Notes: generated from the sequence alone by a model not told the origin. 64,000 nt of DNA from Diadema setosum (GCA_033980235.1 CM067059.1:22480494-22544493), one strand, 5' to 3'; shown: positions 9,420 to 21,556, counted from the stretch's first letter. Numbers and translations: made by a program.

Positions 9420-10207
9420 TGGCTATCAATCTGGTAGATTATTAAAAAGGAAAACTTTACGCATGAGTGAACACACACGTTTTACTCTTCCAAGGCACAA
9501 AAGTAAAAATCGCAAAAATGAACAAGTTCTCATTCATGCGTATGCGTTCTTCCATATAACAATGAGAACAAAAGACAAATTTAACACAATAAGAAACACA
9601 AATTAATTTGCAAAAATTACCTACTGATCTCTATAATGTCTTTGTAGTCCCCAAAGATAAAGAAAGGCAAAACATAATGGAAAAAATAAAGAATCTTCTG
9701 TCAAATCCAAATTTAGATGACATTCGAGAAGAGGCATCAACAAAAATGGCTGAAATTTGAAATATTATTTCAAATTAAGAAAATTGAAAATGATATTTGG
9801 TTCTTGAATTTGTCTCATGAATTCTAAAATTCCTAAATGAAAAGAATGAAATACAGAAATTCTTTCTATATTATCACCTTTCCAGCTTACTCCCTATGTC
9901 AACTGAATTTGAGTTGACAAAAAAACTCTTTATTTTCGCTCTTTACTTTCCTACTTTGTTTTTGTTTGAGGATTTAAGAGATACAAGGGAACCAAGACTT
10001 ATTCTTTGCTATTCATTCATAAATGTCTCTCATTGTGTTAAACTGATCTTCTATGTCAATGCTATTGTGAAGAGCATTTGCAAATGAATGACATTTTAAA
10101 ATATAAATTTCTGCAATTTTTACTTTTGTGTCTTAGAAGACAAAAATGAATGTGTTCACTCATGTGTAAAATTTCCCTTTGTACTAACCTATTGGGTTGA
10201 TAGCCAA
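9420..10207. mobile_element. 788-bp element with ~100-bp terminal inverted repeats
   Basis: The left arm (9420-9525) starts TTGGCTATCAATCTGGTAG. The right arm (10111-10207) read in reverse starts TTGGCTATCAACCCAATAG. Both share GCATGAGTGAACAC and GCACAAAAGTAAAAAT-type blocks in the same order, at roughly 75 percent identity. The interior is AT-rich without a substantial open frame. Long TIRs are typical of Mutator-like or related DNA transposons; no clear target duplication was found, so the class is open. Confidence 0.65.
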
Positions 10208-12262
10208 TAGAATAACCGTTGATATGGTATATGACACTAAGATTTTTACCAAAATTTTTTAATGAAAAATATGTAATGGTAAAAGTGTTTATTTTTTTAA
10301 TTACCTTTTTTTTTTTTTTTTTTTGCTGAGTGCATATTTAAAGGAGGCCCCAACAATATGAGGTGAAATGAATTTGAGTCCAGCAAATAATAAGGCATGC
10401 CACCATGATATGTATGGTCACATGCCACATGCCACAATGGCTACAACAACACAGTCCCTTGCGTCGTGCAGTCACACAGTCTTCAGTACATTTTGCACAT
10501 GTGTAGTCTCGAAGCTTTTCCCTTCATTCCACCACCTAATCCCAATGACCTCAAAGTACCTTGGATTGTATCCTTGGGGAGATATCAATGGACTTAGTAC
10601 ATCCTGAAGAAGCATTTCTTTACCAGAGGTTCACTGTGAAGCTTTAAAAGTGAAGGTCGTTTGCAAGGTTCTGTGTCGCACTAGCGGACAGTAGATGTAC
10701 TTTGAAGAAATTAGAAATGTTGCAAACATTTGTCTCACATGGATGAAGAAGTTCAAAATATGATTTTCAGTTCCTGAATATGAGATGTGCAATGAGCAGG
10801 TTTGTTTGTTTGTTTGTATCGCTTAATGGAAATTGCATGTATGTATTCTTATTCTTATCTTTCCTTTTTGAGGAAGGCATGATTTGAAATTTGAATTTTA
10901 ACTGATTGTTGATGGAATCATAAAAGTATGCGAAGGTCAAAAGTAAAGAAAGAGTATGTATCAGGCTAGAGTAATCTATTTCCCTTCCAAGTTGAGTGAA
11001 AGAACCCAAAACAAATCATAAAATGAAAAATAAACTCGGCTTTATTTAGTTGACTAAACACCAATTTCCTGCCTGGGTAATATTCCAAATTCTACTTGCA
11101 TCTGGTTAAACACAAAATGTGATTCTATCAATTCATAGCACTGAGAGTCTAAATCTAATTATAATCCAACTGAATTTAGCTAAACCAAATGATGTGTCAT
11201 TTGCCCTCTGTCCATGGATAATGTATTTTGAGCAGCTGTAGTAGGCCTACATGTAGGGATAAAGTGGTATCATATTGATTCTGTTAAACAGAAGGTATTG
11301 ATTTACATTCAAAGGGGGCAGGGAGATAAAAGCCTTTCCACTTGTTGCATTTTCAACACGCGCACACAGAGGTTCCTGGACCAAAGAAAAAAAAAAAGAA
11401 CTGCCGGGGCTGAGAGAGTATAGTGTGTATACTGTCATTCTATTCAAAAGCAAGTACGGTATAGGATCATCTCATCCATGTCTGATGTAGTTTTTTTTTT
11501 TTTTTCTTGATTTAACAAGACCATTGATAAGATCTCTGTATTTCATGCTGTCTGATTTTGTTTATGAGTTCATAGTACAGTCAAATTGACCTTATTTTTA
11601 GGATGAAATATCTTTGTCTAAGATAATCATCACCTGCATCCAAATGGGCTAAACAGAACTATTGTCATGTAAAGTTAAACTACATACCAAGTGGTATTGT
11701 ATTTAGCTAACATTAATATCTTGTACATATTAATTGATTCACTGGAAGTCATTTATAGATTTTATGTGTAGACATCAATACACTACTCTTCTCAAAAGCT
11801 AAATGCTCAAGGTTCACTCTCATGTTCATTAAAGCCATGGTATAGATTGTACATGGGGTCCTTTGTGACCATACTGGCAGAGAAGTCTGGTTCCCCCCCC
11901 CCCCCCCCCTTACATACACGATTACATTGACCACAATGCATAACTTGTCTCTTTTATCAGTCTTTGGTATATATTTGGCACTTCTTGACTGGGAATGGAT
12001 AAGAAAATGTTCTATTTTCAGAGTTTCTATCAATGTAAAGTCATTCATGTCTATTGTGTATTACGACCCTTCCTCTATTTCTGTGTGCAAAAGAAAAAGT
12101 GTTTTTACTCTTAAGAATAACAAGGAGTACAAATCTACTTGTGCTGCTTATCCAACCTGCATTTAGCATAAAATTCATATATAACATCTGTAACTTCTCC
12201 ATGATTTCATGTTTGGGAAAGACAATACACTCTTGGCCAAATTTGATGTCATCTGACTATAG

Positions 12263-12332
12263 TACAGTTGAACCTCTATTATCCGGCCTCCCTTTATCCG
12301 GATCTCTCTATTATACGGACGCAATCTCGCCG

Positions 12333-12369
<37 letters not shown>

Positions 12370-12702
12370 ACGGGAGGAAAGGGGGATTCCCAACTCCTTG
12401 AGAACTCCTTCACAAACACACATGAATTACATATTACTTCCAACATGATTAACATACATTACATCAAATTTCCTTCCATATTGCTTACCTTCAGACATTT
12501 TAACATCCCCAAACATCCCCAAAAGTAACAATGAAAAGGTTGCAGTATACACATTACTACATGTGGTTCTACAATGGTCTACATCAGTACATGTGTATGT
12601 ATATGTACATGTATAAAGCATTGAGTCTCCCGTATCCGGCCAAATCCCTTATCCGGATGAGCCCCGGTCCCGACTTGTCCGGATACGAGAGGTTCAACTG
12701 TA
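12263..12702. mobile_element. pogo/Tigger-like MITE
   Basis: The termini are TACAGTTGAACCTCTATTAT at the left and GAGAGGTTCAACTGTA at the right. Subterminal TATCCGG motifs occur on both sides. The flanking TA dinucleotides are the expected target duplication. The CAGTTGAACCTC...TCCGG terminus is typical of pogo-related elements. The interior holds a T26 run and unrelated AT-rich sequence with no transposase frame. Confidence 0.75.
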
Positions 12703-12924
12703 CTCAATAGTACTATGTTTTATAATTTCATATTGTAATTCAAGAGCTTTGCGATTTGAAAGGAAAATATTACTTTGCACCATGACGAAATGGTGATGGA
12801 TGTAAAACAGCCATGTTTTGAGGCATCTCAAAGTGTGGACTTGAATGTGACTTAATCTAACTTTCTGTAGAAAGATACGTATGAACTAAGCAATAGTTTG
12901 ATGTTTGCACACAGAATGCTTTAT

Positions 12925-13015
12925 AATAATGATAATAATAGTGACACTCAGATTATAAAGCACTCATTTCTACCTAAAAAAGATACTCAAGGCATTATAC
13001 ATCTAGAACAGAGTA
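12925..13015. repeat. Dispersed-repeat fragment (TTATAAAGC.CATTTCTACC type)
   Basis: The order GATAATAATAG, ATTATAAAGCACTCATTTCT, then GATACTCAAGGCATTATACA resembles a common marine-animal interspersed repeat (TTATATAGCGC...ACTCAAGGCGCTTTACA). A second, more decayed relative lies near 62014-62080. Identification is by motif memory only. Confidence 0.35.
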
Positions 13016-13615
13016 CATTATTGTGTCATGTTACAACAGTATCACAGAAAATGATAAGACAATAAACCAACAAACAGTATAGTATACGTACACATATACA
13101 TACAGGTATTTATAGCTAAATGATACATTTTCAAAGCTTTTCGCTGGTTAATGGCTCCACTATCAACCATTAATTGTTCATACACAGGATTGCCCTTGGG
13201 ATACTGCCTTCGTATCATGGTACTTTTATAAAAACTGCTCAAGCCACGCACAACTGCAACTACACATAGTAACCATGCATTTCAGAGAATCTCATTTCTG
13301 AGGGAAACGTTCATTGCATCAGGGATTGATGCATCTCGAATGGAGCTGTGTTCCTATGGCAACTGACAATTGCAGATTGTCATATTTTGGTTTTGCGACG
13401 ACGGAAAGCATGTTGCACTCAGTACTGTAGGGTGATCCTTTGTTGTGGGCAAAACTCAATTGAGGCCAATTTCATTTGAAGTCATTTTCTTGGAGTTACG
13501 CTATAGAACTTTGAAGTGATGAAAAAAGGGAAAATATCTTTTCAGGATCTTGGGAACTTAGTAGAGAAAGCAGTGTTATTAATGAATAATTTGTTGTATG
13601 ATTTGTATGAAGAAG

Positions 13616-13806
13616 GACTGTAAGCTGATATTTTTGTGTGAGTAATTTTTTGCACTTAGGTGGATAAGATGAATTTTGTTTGTTTTTAATTCTGCAGAAT
13701 CAAGACATGAACTATTGGAACTTATAGCAAGCAAAAATATTCTGGTTTCTGGTTACTTGAAATGTGCAAAATTTAAACACCTTGAAAGTTTCCACTTTTA
13801 TAGTAA
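13616..13806. mobile_element. CTGTAAAAGTGG-family MITE, copy 1 (decayed)
   Basis: It shares block order with the clean copy at 16789-17006: CTGTAAG..GATATTTTTGTGTGA, TTTTTTGCACT, GCAAGCAAAAATATT, GAAATGTGCAAA, then TTTCCACTTTTATAGTAA. It is diverged and lacks the CpG sites present in the clean copy, consistent with older age. Confidence 0.6.
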
Positions 13807-14183
13807 TATCAGTGTTGGTTGATGCTCATCACCTTGTTTGATTTTAAAGCTTGCAAATCTGGAGTTGTTGAATGCCGGTAGTATTTCCTAATGCTCAGAG
13901 AGTGTATGTCTCCCTCCACTTGCAAACACAGTTTGGCAAATGGGTGGCTCAGAAAGATGCACGTTGAAAATGTTTCATAAATAAATGGTGCCAGAAAACA
14001 TGTATACATAATGTGAACTTTGCATTGCATTGCATGTGATTTTTTTTTTCTTTTTTTTTTTAAATGTGAGGAGAGCGTAGCACTCATCAGTGACCTATAT
14101 CATTGTAATTTTGGTCAATTGCATTCTATGCAAGGCATTTTAAAAAACTTATTGTTGCATTTTTCTCTGTCTTTGTTTTGCAG

Positions 14184-14576
14184 ATTTGTTCTGCCATGAG
14201 GTGTTGACTTCAAAGGACATTTCTGTGTGGCAGCAAAATGAGCATCATTTGACTGAACTGTACATATCGTCACATTTGGGATGGGCCCAGCTCTACGGCT
14301 GTTTCATTCCTTTGCTCAGACTTTGATCTGTGTTGCAGATTCTATCGATTAAAAACCCTGTGTCAACTATGGTAAAACTGTTGTCGCAGTTTCTCAACAG
14401 TGAAGGTACCAAGCAAGAAGAAGCTCAATGCTGATACTTGGACTTCACATCTAGGAGAGACCCTGCAAAAGTAGCAATTGTACAATGTACAGGTGACCAT
14501 CTGGCAAAAACTGAGCAGCAAGTCCCGCACATTCAGAAAAGTTCTAAGCTAGAAAGGTTTTGGATTAACAGCCAAA
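14184..14576 (+). promoter_or_regulatory. NCX 5' UTR part of exon, with six short uORFs
   Basis: Between the acceptor at 14183 and the NCX start there are six upstream ATGs, each followed by an early in-frame stop: 14196-14207, 14238-14252, 14281-14352 (23 aa), 14369-14434 (21 aa), 14428-14454 and 14485-14496. None overlaps the main start. The last two longer ones overlap each other by a few bases in different frames. The main ATG at 14577 has a strong context, GCCAAAATGG. Multiple uORFs usually reduce or condition translation of the main frame. Confidence 0.6.
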
Positions 14577-16399
14577 ATGGCACGACCCTCCAGTGGGTGT
14601 GTTTGGCACCTGCTGCAGAGAACATTCTTCAGGTTGACTGTGTGCTTTTTACTCCTTCAAACACAATCAGCATTTGAAGTAGCAGCACAAAATGAGACAC
14701 AGACTCCTGCTGTGCCAACCAAAACTGAAGAGCCAGAAAAGCCGACAGAGGACCCAACAGAATGCAAGAAGGGTTTGCTTCTGCCTGTGTGGATGCCCCA
14801 GGAAAATATCACCATTGGGGACAAGATTGCCCGTGCCATTGTGTACTTTGCAGCACTGGCATTCATATTCTTAGGTGTGTCCATCATTGCTGACCGCTTT
14901 ATGTCGGCTATCGAGGTCATTACCTCCAAAGAGAAGGAAGTAACCATCAAGAAGCCCAATGGCGAAGTCGTAACGGTAAGCGTCAGAATCTGGAATGAGA
15001 CTGTCTCAAACTTAACTCTCATGGCTCTTGGATCGTCTGCCCCTGAAATCCTCTTGTCTGTGATTGAAATCTGTGGAAGGAATTTTGAAGCTGGTGAGCT
15101 CGGTCCGGGAACAATTGTTGGCAGTGCAGCATTCAATCTCTTTATCATCATTGCAATATGCATCTACTGTATACCTGATGGAGAAGTCCGTCGCCTGAAA
15201 CACTTACGAGTGTTTTTTGTCACAGCAACCTTCAGTTTGCTTGCCTACCTGTGGATGCTTGCCATGCTGAAGCTGTTTTCCCCCGGCATCATTGAACTCT
15301 GGGAGGCAATAGTGACATTAATGTTGTTTCCTATCACTGTCGTCTGGGCGTATATTGCTGATGTGCGCATTTTCTTTTACAGGTTCCTCAGGAAAAAATA
15401 CAAGGTAGAGAAGGTGGTGAGGAGGGGGTCCAACATGCCCAATGATATGGAAATGGGAGAAAATGAGATGCATGAGAACCATCTCAATCACGGTATGGAT
15501 GGCATAGAATATAAGGGCAAGCGATACAAGGATCTTGATGGTGATGCCGGTGAAATCAAGGACTTGGATGAGTCCAGGAAGGAGACCATCCGCCTCCTGA
15601 GGGAACTCCGACAGAAGCATCCTGACGCTGACCTTGCCACTCTGGAACAGATGGCCAACTACGAGACCCTCAACAACCAGCAGAAGAGCAGGGCGTTCTA
15701 CCGTATTCAGGCTACCAGGAAGATGTGCGGCGCTGGTAATATCCTCAAGAAAACGTTGGAGAAGAAACGAGCCAGCGTTGCTGAGGTGAAGATCGAAGTA
15801 CCACAGGATGACTCCATCACACGAGTTTGCTTTGATCCGCACAACTACACTGTGATGGAGAATGTGGGAAACTTTACTATCACCGTAGCTCGCTTGGGTG
15901 GGGACATGAACAGCACCGTATATGTGGACTACAAGACAGAAGATGGAACAGCAAATGCAGGATCAGACTACCACTACGGCGAGGGGACGCTCATCTTCAA
16001 GCCAGGAGAAACTCAAAAGGAGATTCCTCTTACCATCATCGATGATGACATCTTTGAGGAAGATGAACACTTCTATGTCCGCCTGAACAACATCAGAGTG
16101 GGTGGACCAGATGGAATGTTCCAGAGCAATCGTGCAGATCAGCAGGCAGAGATTGTCGAGCCATTGCTTGCTACCATCACCATTCTGGATGATGACCATG
16201 CTGGTATTTTCCACTTTGAGGACAAAGTTTCCAAGATCCCTGAGTCCAGTGGGGAGGCGCAGTTCAAGGTTGTCCGCTCAGCAGGTGCCCGAGGAATGGT
16301 GCGACTCCCGTATAAGACTGTTGAAGGCACTGCCAAAGGAAATGGAATTGATTTTGTGGACATTGAAGGAGAGCTGGAATTTGAGAACGATGAAACTTG
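14577..16399 (+). CDS. Sodium/calcium exchanger NCX, large first coding exon (partial)
   Basis: This encodes the first 607 residues of an SLC8-type exchanger, which extrudes Ca2+ across the plasma membrane in exchange for Na+. Visible in order: signal peptide (about 1-37); extracellular N-terminus with glycosylation sites N39ET and N77IT; five hydrophobic segments (about 86-105, 141-166, 178-199, 208-232 and 240-262); the alpha-1 repeat with GSSAPE (152-157) and GSAAFN (182-187); and a basic XIP-like stretch (RIFFYRFLRKKYK, from 264). The Calx-beta domain CBD1 spans about 415-540, with Ca-ligand candidates E428, D464, D489-491 and D538-540. CBD2 begins with DDDHAGIFHFE and is cut at ELEFENDET (about 606). 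Bases 16398-16399 followed by GTAAGT (16400) make a perfect donor, so the TAA at 16401 is intronic and the intron is phase 2. Vertebrate NCX genes also pack this region in one large exon before the alternative cassettes. The alpha-2 repeat and TM6-10 must lie beyond the window. Confidence 0.95.
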
Positions 16400-16788
16400 G
16401 TAAGTCAATCCATACTTGATAGTCACCATCAACACAATATACATGTATCATGCCCTTCTTCCACCAGCTTAAGAAATTAAGTTACTACATCCTGGAGACA
16501 TCAGGGAAAAAAAAACAAACCCTGATACGTGTCATGAACTTATCCTTTTTATACAGCAAATAATTACCCAGACACTTCCTGCACATGTCATCACATAGGA
16601 GCTACTCCTCCGAAGTGCAACGTATAATTTCATTAAAAGTCCTATTCTTTGTAGCAGTAGAGGGATGTGAGGGTAAATAGATTCCATGATTCAATTGAGA
16701 GATTAACCTATAATTGGTTACAGTGTTAGGCCTACAAGCTAGGCTTGCTAAATTGCGAAAAACAGCTTGCGTCAAACCTACTTTAGAG

Positions 16789-17006
16789 TACTGTAAAAGT
16801 GGATATTTTTATGTGACTAATTTTTTTGCGCTCGGCTGGGTAAGAAAAGTTTTTACGTGTTTTCAATTCCACGGAATCGAGGTATCAACTAATGTAACAT
16901 TTGATGGCAAGCAAAAATATTGGCGTGCTTTTATTTTCGCGCTAGTTTGTAGTTGCGTGAAATGTGTGCAAATTTCAACACTGCGAAAATTTCCACTTTT
17001 ACAGTA
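16789..17006. mobile_element. CTGTAAAAGTGG-family MITE, copy 2 (best preserved)
   Basis: 218 bp with inverted ends TACTGTAAAAGTGGATATTT and ATTTCCACTTTTACAGTA. The interior retains CpG-bearing blocks (TTTTTTGCGCTCGGC, TTTTCGCGCTAGTTTG, TTGCGTGAAATGTGTGC) that are decayed in copies at 13616 and 25217. It lies 389 bp into the large intron. Open frames through it are incidental. Confidence 0.75.
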
Positions 17007-19168
17007 ACTTCTTTAGTGGGAACCCCCCATATATCTCTACTTCGTTTTTCCAAATCTATGAGGCTGCTTGGTGATGCGAATATGTGACTCAATAGTCATT
17101 TAATGACCAAGGCTCGAGAAGACGCCTGATTTGCTCATCTTCATGCTGTAAATTATTCTCTGTCCATATTTTTTTTTTCAATGTTGAGTGCGTTTGGCAT
17201 TTGTTTAATGTTGTGTGTGTATGTTAAATGTTTGTGTGTGTGTTCATGTTCTTTAACATTCACATTTTTTTTTTTTTTTTTACAGTAATATAGCGCGATT
17301 CATTCAAACCTCTTGTAATAATTCAGGACATTTGTACGCTGGCGTTGTTTTTAATAATGCTTCTCTTTTAAAGGTACCATGCCTGACCCTGAATTCATGT
17401 GCAATAGACCATTTGTAGCTTAAGTTGTTGGAAGGGATGGTCTTTAAAAAAAAAAAAAACATGTATTCTTAAATCCTGAAAATATTCTGGCATAATTTCT
17501 CCCATTCTCTTTATTTTCATACTTTTTGTAAATCTGACATTTCAAATCACATTTGTTCTTTACACAAACAGTGGAAAAGTTTTGTCTACAGGTGCTTAAT
17601 TCAGTTATGGTTTAAATGCTCAAGTGTGTTTATTGTGTGAATTAAGAACATTTATGCCAGGCTATTTGCCGCACAACGTCATGTGGCGCTTGTATGAATG
17701 TGTGGTCATGTTATTTTATTGAGTATTCCTTTTTGTCACATTGACTTTTGAAGAAGTGATTTTTCCTATTATACACATTGATTTGCATGAGTTGCTGTGG
17801 ACATCATGTTTCATGACGGACGATCCTGTCCATCGGGATGTTTACTAGCATTGAGTGTTGAGCTGAGGACTATCTATGATGATAATCACCATAAAACGTG
17901 ATGCCTAAGCAAGACATGGTCATTTTAGAAGCCCTGGTATATCATAAGTGGGGTCACTCAGGCCTGTCCTTCCTTTCATGCGCTTTAAGTGATTTGCACG
18001 AGAGTGATACTATCGTGGCAGACTGCTCGCGATGTCTTCGAGCACTCGAAAGGCTGCGCCGGGGGTACGTGGTATGCCGTCACTGTCACACAGTGGAATG
18101 ACAAGCCCCCCTCGCCTGTCTGTGACCTCGTGAGAATGTGCAGCTGGTATTACATGAGATGAAGTGAGGTATTCGGCTGCACTGGCAATATCAAGACATT
18201 TGCACAACAGGGCCAATGCATACGTTAGTGTCCTCTTTCTGGGTGGCTAACAATAGAGCAGAACTTACCAGTGACTTCTCTGTGGCGCGGTCAACCTTTA
18301 TCCTGTACCTCGATTTGTGAATAGAGTTAAAGGTCACTTTACAAGCGATCTTTAACTATTTCTAATATATGGAAATTGACAGTTATCACAATTGAACATT
18401 ATATATTCAAACGACTGTGTTTGAAGTATTGAAAATTCACTGTATCTCCTGGTGATATCCCAGGCAGGGCAATGGATTCAGAAATACTGATATTGATTAC
18501 TGCATGTAAGTGTCAAAATTCAAATTAAACTGTTATCGCCCAGTTTATTTGACACAATGTACCTTCCAAACAGTTGTCAAGTGATTATATCGAGTAACCC
18601 TCGGTGCGTTTGTTCCCTAATGGAAGCAGATTATGTCTTGAGAGAGAATTAAATATCGTAAATTATAATCAGTAGTTTGCATTTTGCAAAAAAAAAAAAG
18701 GAAAGAAAAAATGTTAAAGTGTTCAAGACGAAAACTGTTGAAGTCATGGGATATTTCAGGTTCATGGCCAGTTCAGCTGTTTTTATGTCTCCACCAAATG
18801 TAATTCATGAGAGAACTACTTGCTAGTGTCATGACTTTCTCTACGTACCTGCATGGGTCTGATGTATGCTTCATTGACCTTTCTCTTGTCCTTATAGGTC
18901 ACTGATTTGTTTTTAGAATGTCTGGTGTAAGCAGTTGGGTGTAAAGTTATTTTCTGAGTTGAGAGCCAGTGATTAGATGTGAAACTGTCTAGAATTTACA
19001 GATTGAAGTGAGTTTCATGCAAAACATCCATCACACACCATAGTTTAATACGCTGCAGATGCTTTATAATTTTCGATATTAGTGTCCTGTGTTATTTCAT
19101 ATGATAGCTAGAGTTTATCGACTTCCTGCACTGTTGATGGCCTCCCAAAACTAATTATGTGGAAGCAT
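17007..19168. other. Intronic; possible conserved island at 17890-18220
   Basis: Mostly AT-rich with T and TG runs near 17165-17282 and an A-run at 17447. The segment 17890-18220 is GC-richer and repeat-free. Both strands are open there for about 67 codons, which suggests base composition rather than coding. A + frame contains CSRC and CRHC pairs but no known domain. Confidence 0.3.
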
Positions 19169-19260
19169 TTACCCATTGAGGACGGACTGAGTTTCCTACA
19201 GCATGCATTTCCCTTAGACACCTCCCAGAGTATACTCGGCACTCGTCCTCAACGGGTTAA
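19169..19260. mobile_element. TTAACCC-family 92-bp MITE, copy 1
   Basis: The ends TTACCCATTGAGGACG and CGTCCTCAACGGGTTAA are inverted repeats, and the centre carries GAGTATACTC. Two more copies, at 28697-28792 and 51116-51207, share the whole layout. The TTAA at the termini fits a TTAA-targeting (piggyBac-type) source, which is an inference. Confidence 0.8.
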
Positions 19261-21556
19261 CATGTTTGCAACATGTAAAAGTGTAAAATTGGGATGACCT
19301 GCAACTTAACTACAATGTTGAGAACAAACTAAAGCACTTCCTGAGTCCAGAGACAATGCCATGTGCTGCTACCAAAAACAGAGCACTTGAAGTCTGTAGA
19401 CCTTGTGCAGAGTTGTAGCTCCCCAGCTCTAAAACAGAACAGATGATGTGTGAGTGTGAACATGCTTGGCCATGGCATTTCCTCACCTTGCAATATAATG
19501 CAGTGTGGAAATAGGGACAACGCTCAGGCTCGTTGCAACTTTTAGCGCTTCCTGAGCCCAGTGACAGAGATATGGCCGGATGTTTGATGATGTTTTAAAA
19601 ACAACCACTTATACCTGCATCAAGGTCAGCCAACACCGACTCAGGTGGTACCGTCCGTCTCTCCTGTTCCATGGTGTTTTACCATAATCCAGACTTCCAA
19701 TCTAATTAGGGTGGCAATCGGGTGGCGACACACGTACCACCACCTTTCTGGTGGGTATCCTCCACACCTCTATACCTCAGCTTCTGCCTCGCCGCCCCCC
19801 CTTTCTCCTCAGTCCCTTGTCTGGTTCCTATATGAGTATATCTAATACCTGCTGTCATCTGGAGGTGCTGGAATCAGGTGGTGGATGGCAGGGGCATGTA
19901 TATTGCATAAAAGTGTATAGTCAATACTTGAGATGGGGTAATGGGGGTCCAAGGCTAATCAGTGTCCAGGCATGATTACACATGTTTACTTCATTTGTGT
20001 GTGTGTTTGGGGGGGGGGGGAGATGGGGAGGGGAAGGGGTGATTTTCCATTAATACTGGTAGTCCATTAAATCTCATTGATACAATCTTGAAATTGATTT
20101 TCATCATTACAACATCATCAATCCGTATAAAGTGCTATGGAGAGTGCCTGAAAGAAGTCAGCTATCTGGCTGTGCTACGATGGGGTGTTTCCATTTCACT
20201 CCGTAATGTACTCATCTAAGGATTTATCAGGTTCCTTTTGTTGTTGGTTTTCTGTCAGAAAGGAAAACTTGCTGTCTATCCTCCCGTTGAGAGGATTGCG
20301 ACGGGGAACTGAGGAATAGCTGACAAATGAGCGAGGATGGTCTGCGTGGGATTATCCCGGTGTGCATGGGATTAAGTCCAGAAAGCCTCCAATGAGTAAT
20401 CCTGCCTGACAGCTGTAATACAGGTTGTACGTTGTGCAAGTGATATTTCTGGATATTTTGCAGATGAGAGTAAAAAAAGAAAAAAAAAAAAAAACAGGCG
20501 AGAGAGAGGGGGGGAGATGAGATAAGAGATGGAGAGAAGGAGGAAAAGATGAGGTATGGAAACAACAGGGAAGGTAATAATACACAACAGAAATTTACAA
20601 GTTACATGAAATTACAATTTTGAATCTCAATATTGTCAGGAAACTTGTAGGGTGATTGAGTTCCCACACGACAAATAACAAACAAAAGATAGAAGGACAA
20701 GAGCACCTTGCATTTTCTAAAGAGTAAACAGCTTTTTTTCCCCCTTTTTTTTTCATTCATTACCAGACATTTACCACATTTTTGTCCAAATGCAAAGCTA
20801 TTGAATGTAGTGTTATGATAAGTGACTTTCCAACATTTAAATGAACTTAATAATCTGTTTTGTATTTGCATATATTTACAGTAAATGTTGATTGATCTGC
20901 TGGTGACTCCTACTTCCCTGGTCCAGAGATTTAGACAGTTTTTTTTTTTCGCTTTAAAAAAGGCATCCTTTAATCTGATGCAACCTTCTTAACTCGAATC
21001 AATGCTACACACGCACACGCAGAGAGCATCATTATTGCTGGACTCCCATCTTGGTGTGTGCCCCAGGCATGCAGATTAGCACTGGCTAACCCTAAATGAC
21101 GGGCCTGACATTTAGGTAATTGGGGGTCCTGAAAGCTTGCGTGGACCTGGACGGATAGAGAGGCAGGATGAAGAGTTGGAGGTGATGGATATATGTACAT
21201 CTATTTTTTAAAGGTTTTTATTTCTCCCCCTCCATGATGGCCTCATTTCCCCCCTTCTCATCCTTCGCTCTGTCTCTCTACCTCTCTGTCAGTGCATGAA
21301 GGGCGCAACCTTTCCCAATGCCATATTTTTGACCACAGAGCTTGATGCGGAGCGGTACAGTCTTTATGCATGTACACATTAGCATGCATGAATTTGTTCT
21401 GTGAACAGAATGAAGAGTGATCCCCCCCCCCCCCCCCCCGTCAGTTGGTAGTGCATGAGAGCTTTTAATTATTAGCAAATAAAACAAAGAAAAGCAGTTA
21501 TCTACATCAACGAAATGTAGCAATTGAACTTCTCCATATTGTTTTAATTCAGTGAG
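19261..21556. other. Intronic, no gene seen
   Basis: Contains GT/G-run simple sequence at 19998-20040 (G-rich, potential quadruplex), an A-run with GAGAGAG at 20475-20520, and a C19 run at 21422-21440. No splice-bounded coding frame is convincing. Confidence 0.4.

Larger units (their letters stand above)
7648..14183 (+). other. Inferred intron 1 of NCX (about 6.5 kb)
   Basis: It is bounded by GTAAGT at 7648 and a pyrimidine-rich acceptor ending TTTGTTTTGCAG at 14183. It contains no convincing coding exon. Contents: AT-rich sequence 7650-9419, a long-TIR element 9420-10207, homopolymer T, A and C runs near 10304, 11490 and 11893, a pogo-like MITE 12263-12702, a dispersed-repeat fragment near 12925-13015 and a CTGTAAAAGTGG-family element 13616-13806. 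The pairing of donor and acceptor is an inference. Confidence 0.4.

Noticed and set aside
14657..15842. Long minus-strand frames opposite the NCX exon
   Set aside because: They are antisense shadows of a conserved coding exon.
17898..18101. 67-codon frame with two Cys-x-x-Cys pairs
   Set aside because: The spacing does not match a zinc-binding family I recognise, the opposite strand is equally open, and no splice signals flank it.
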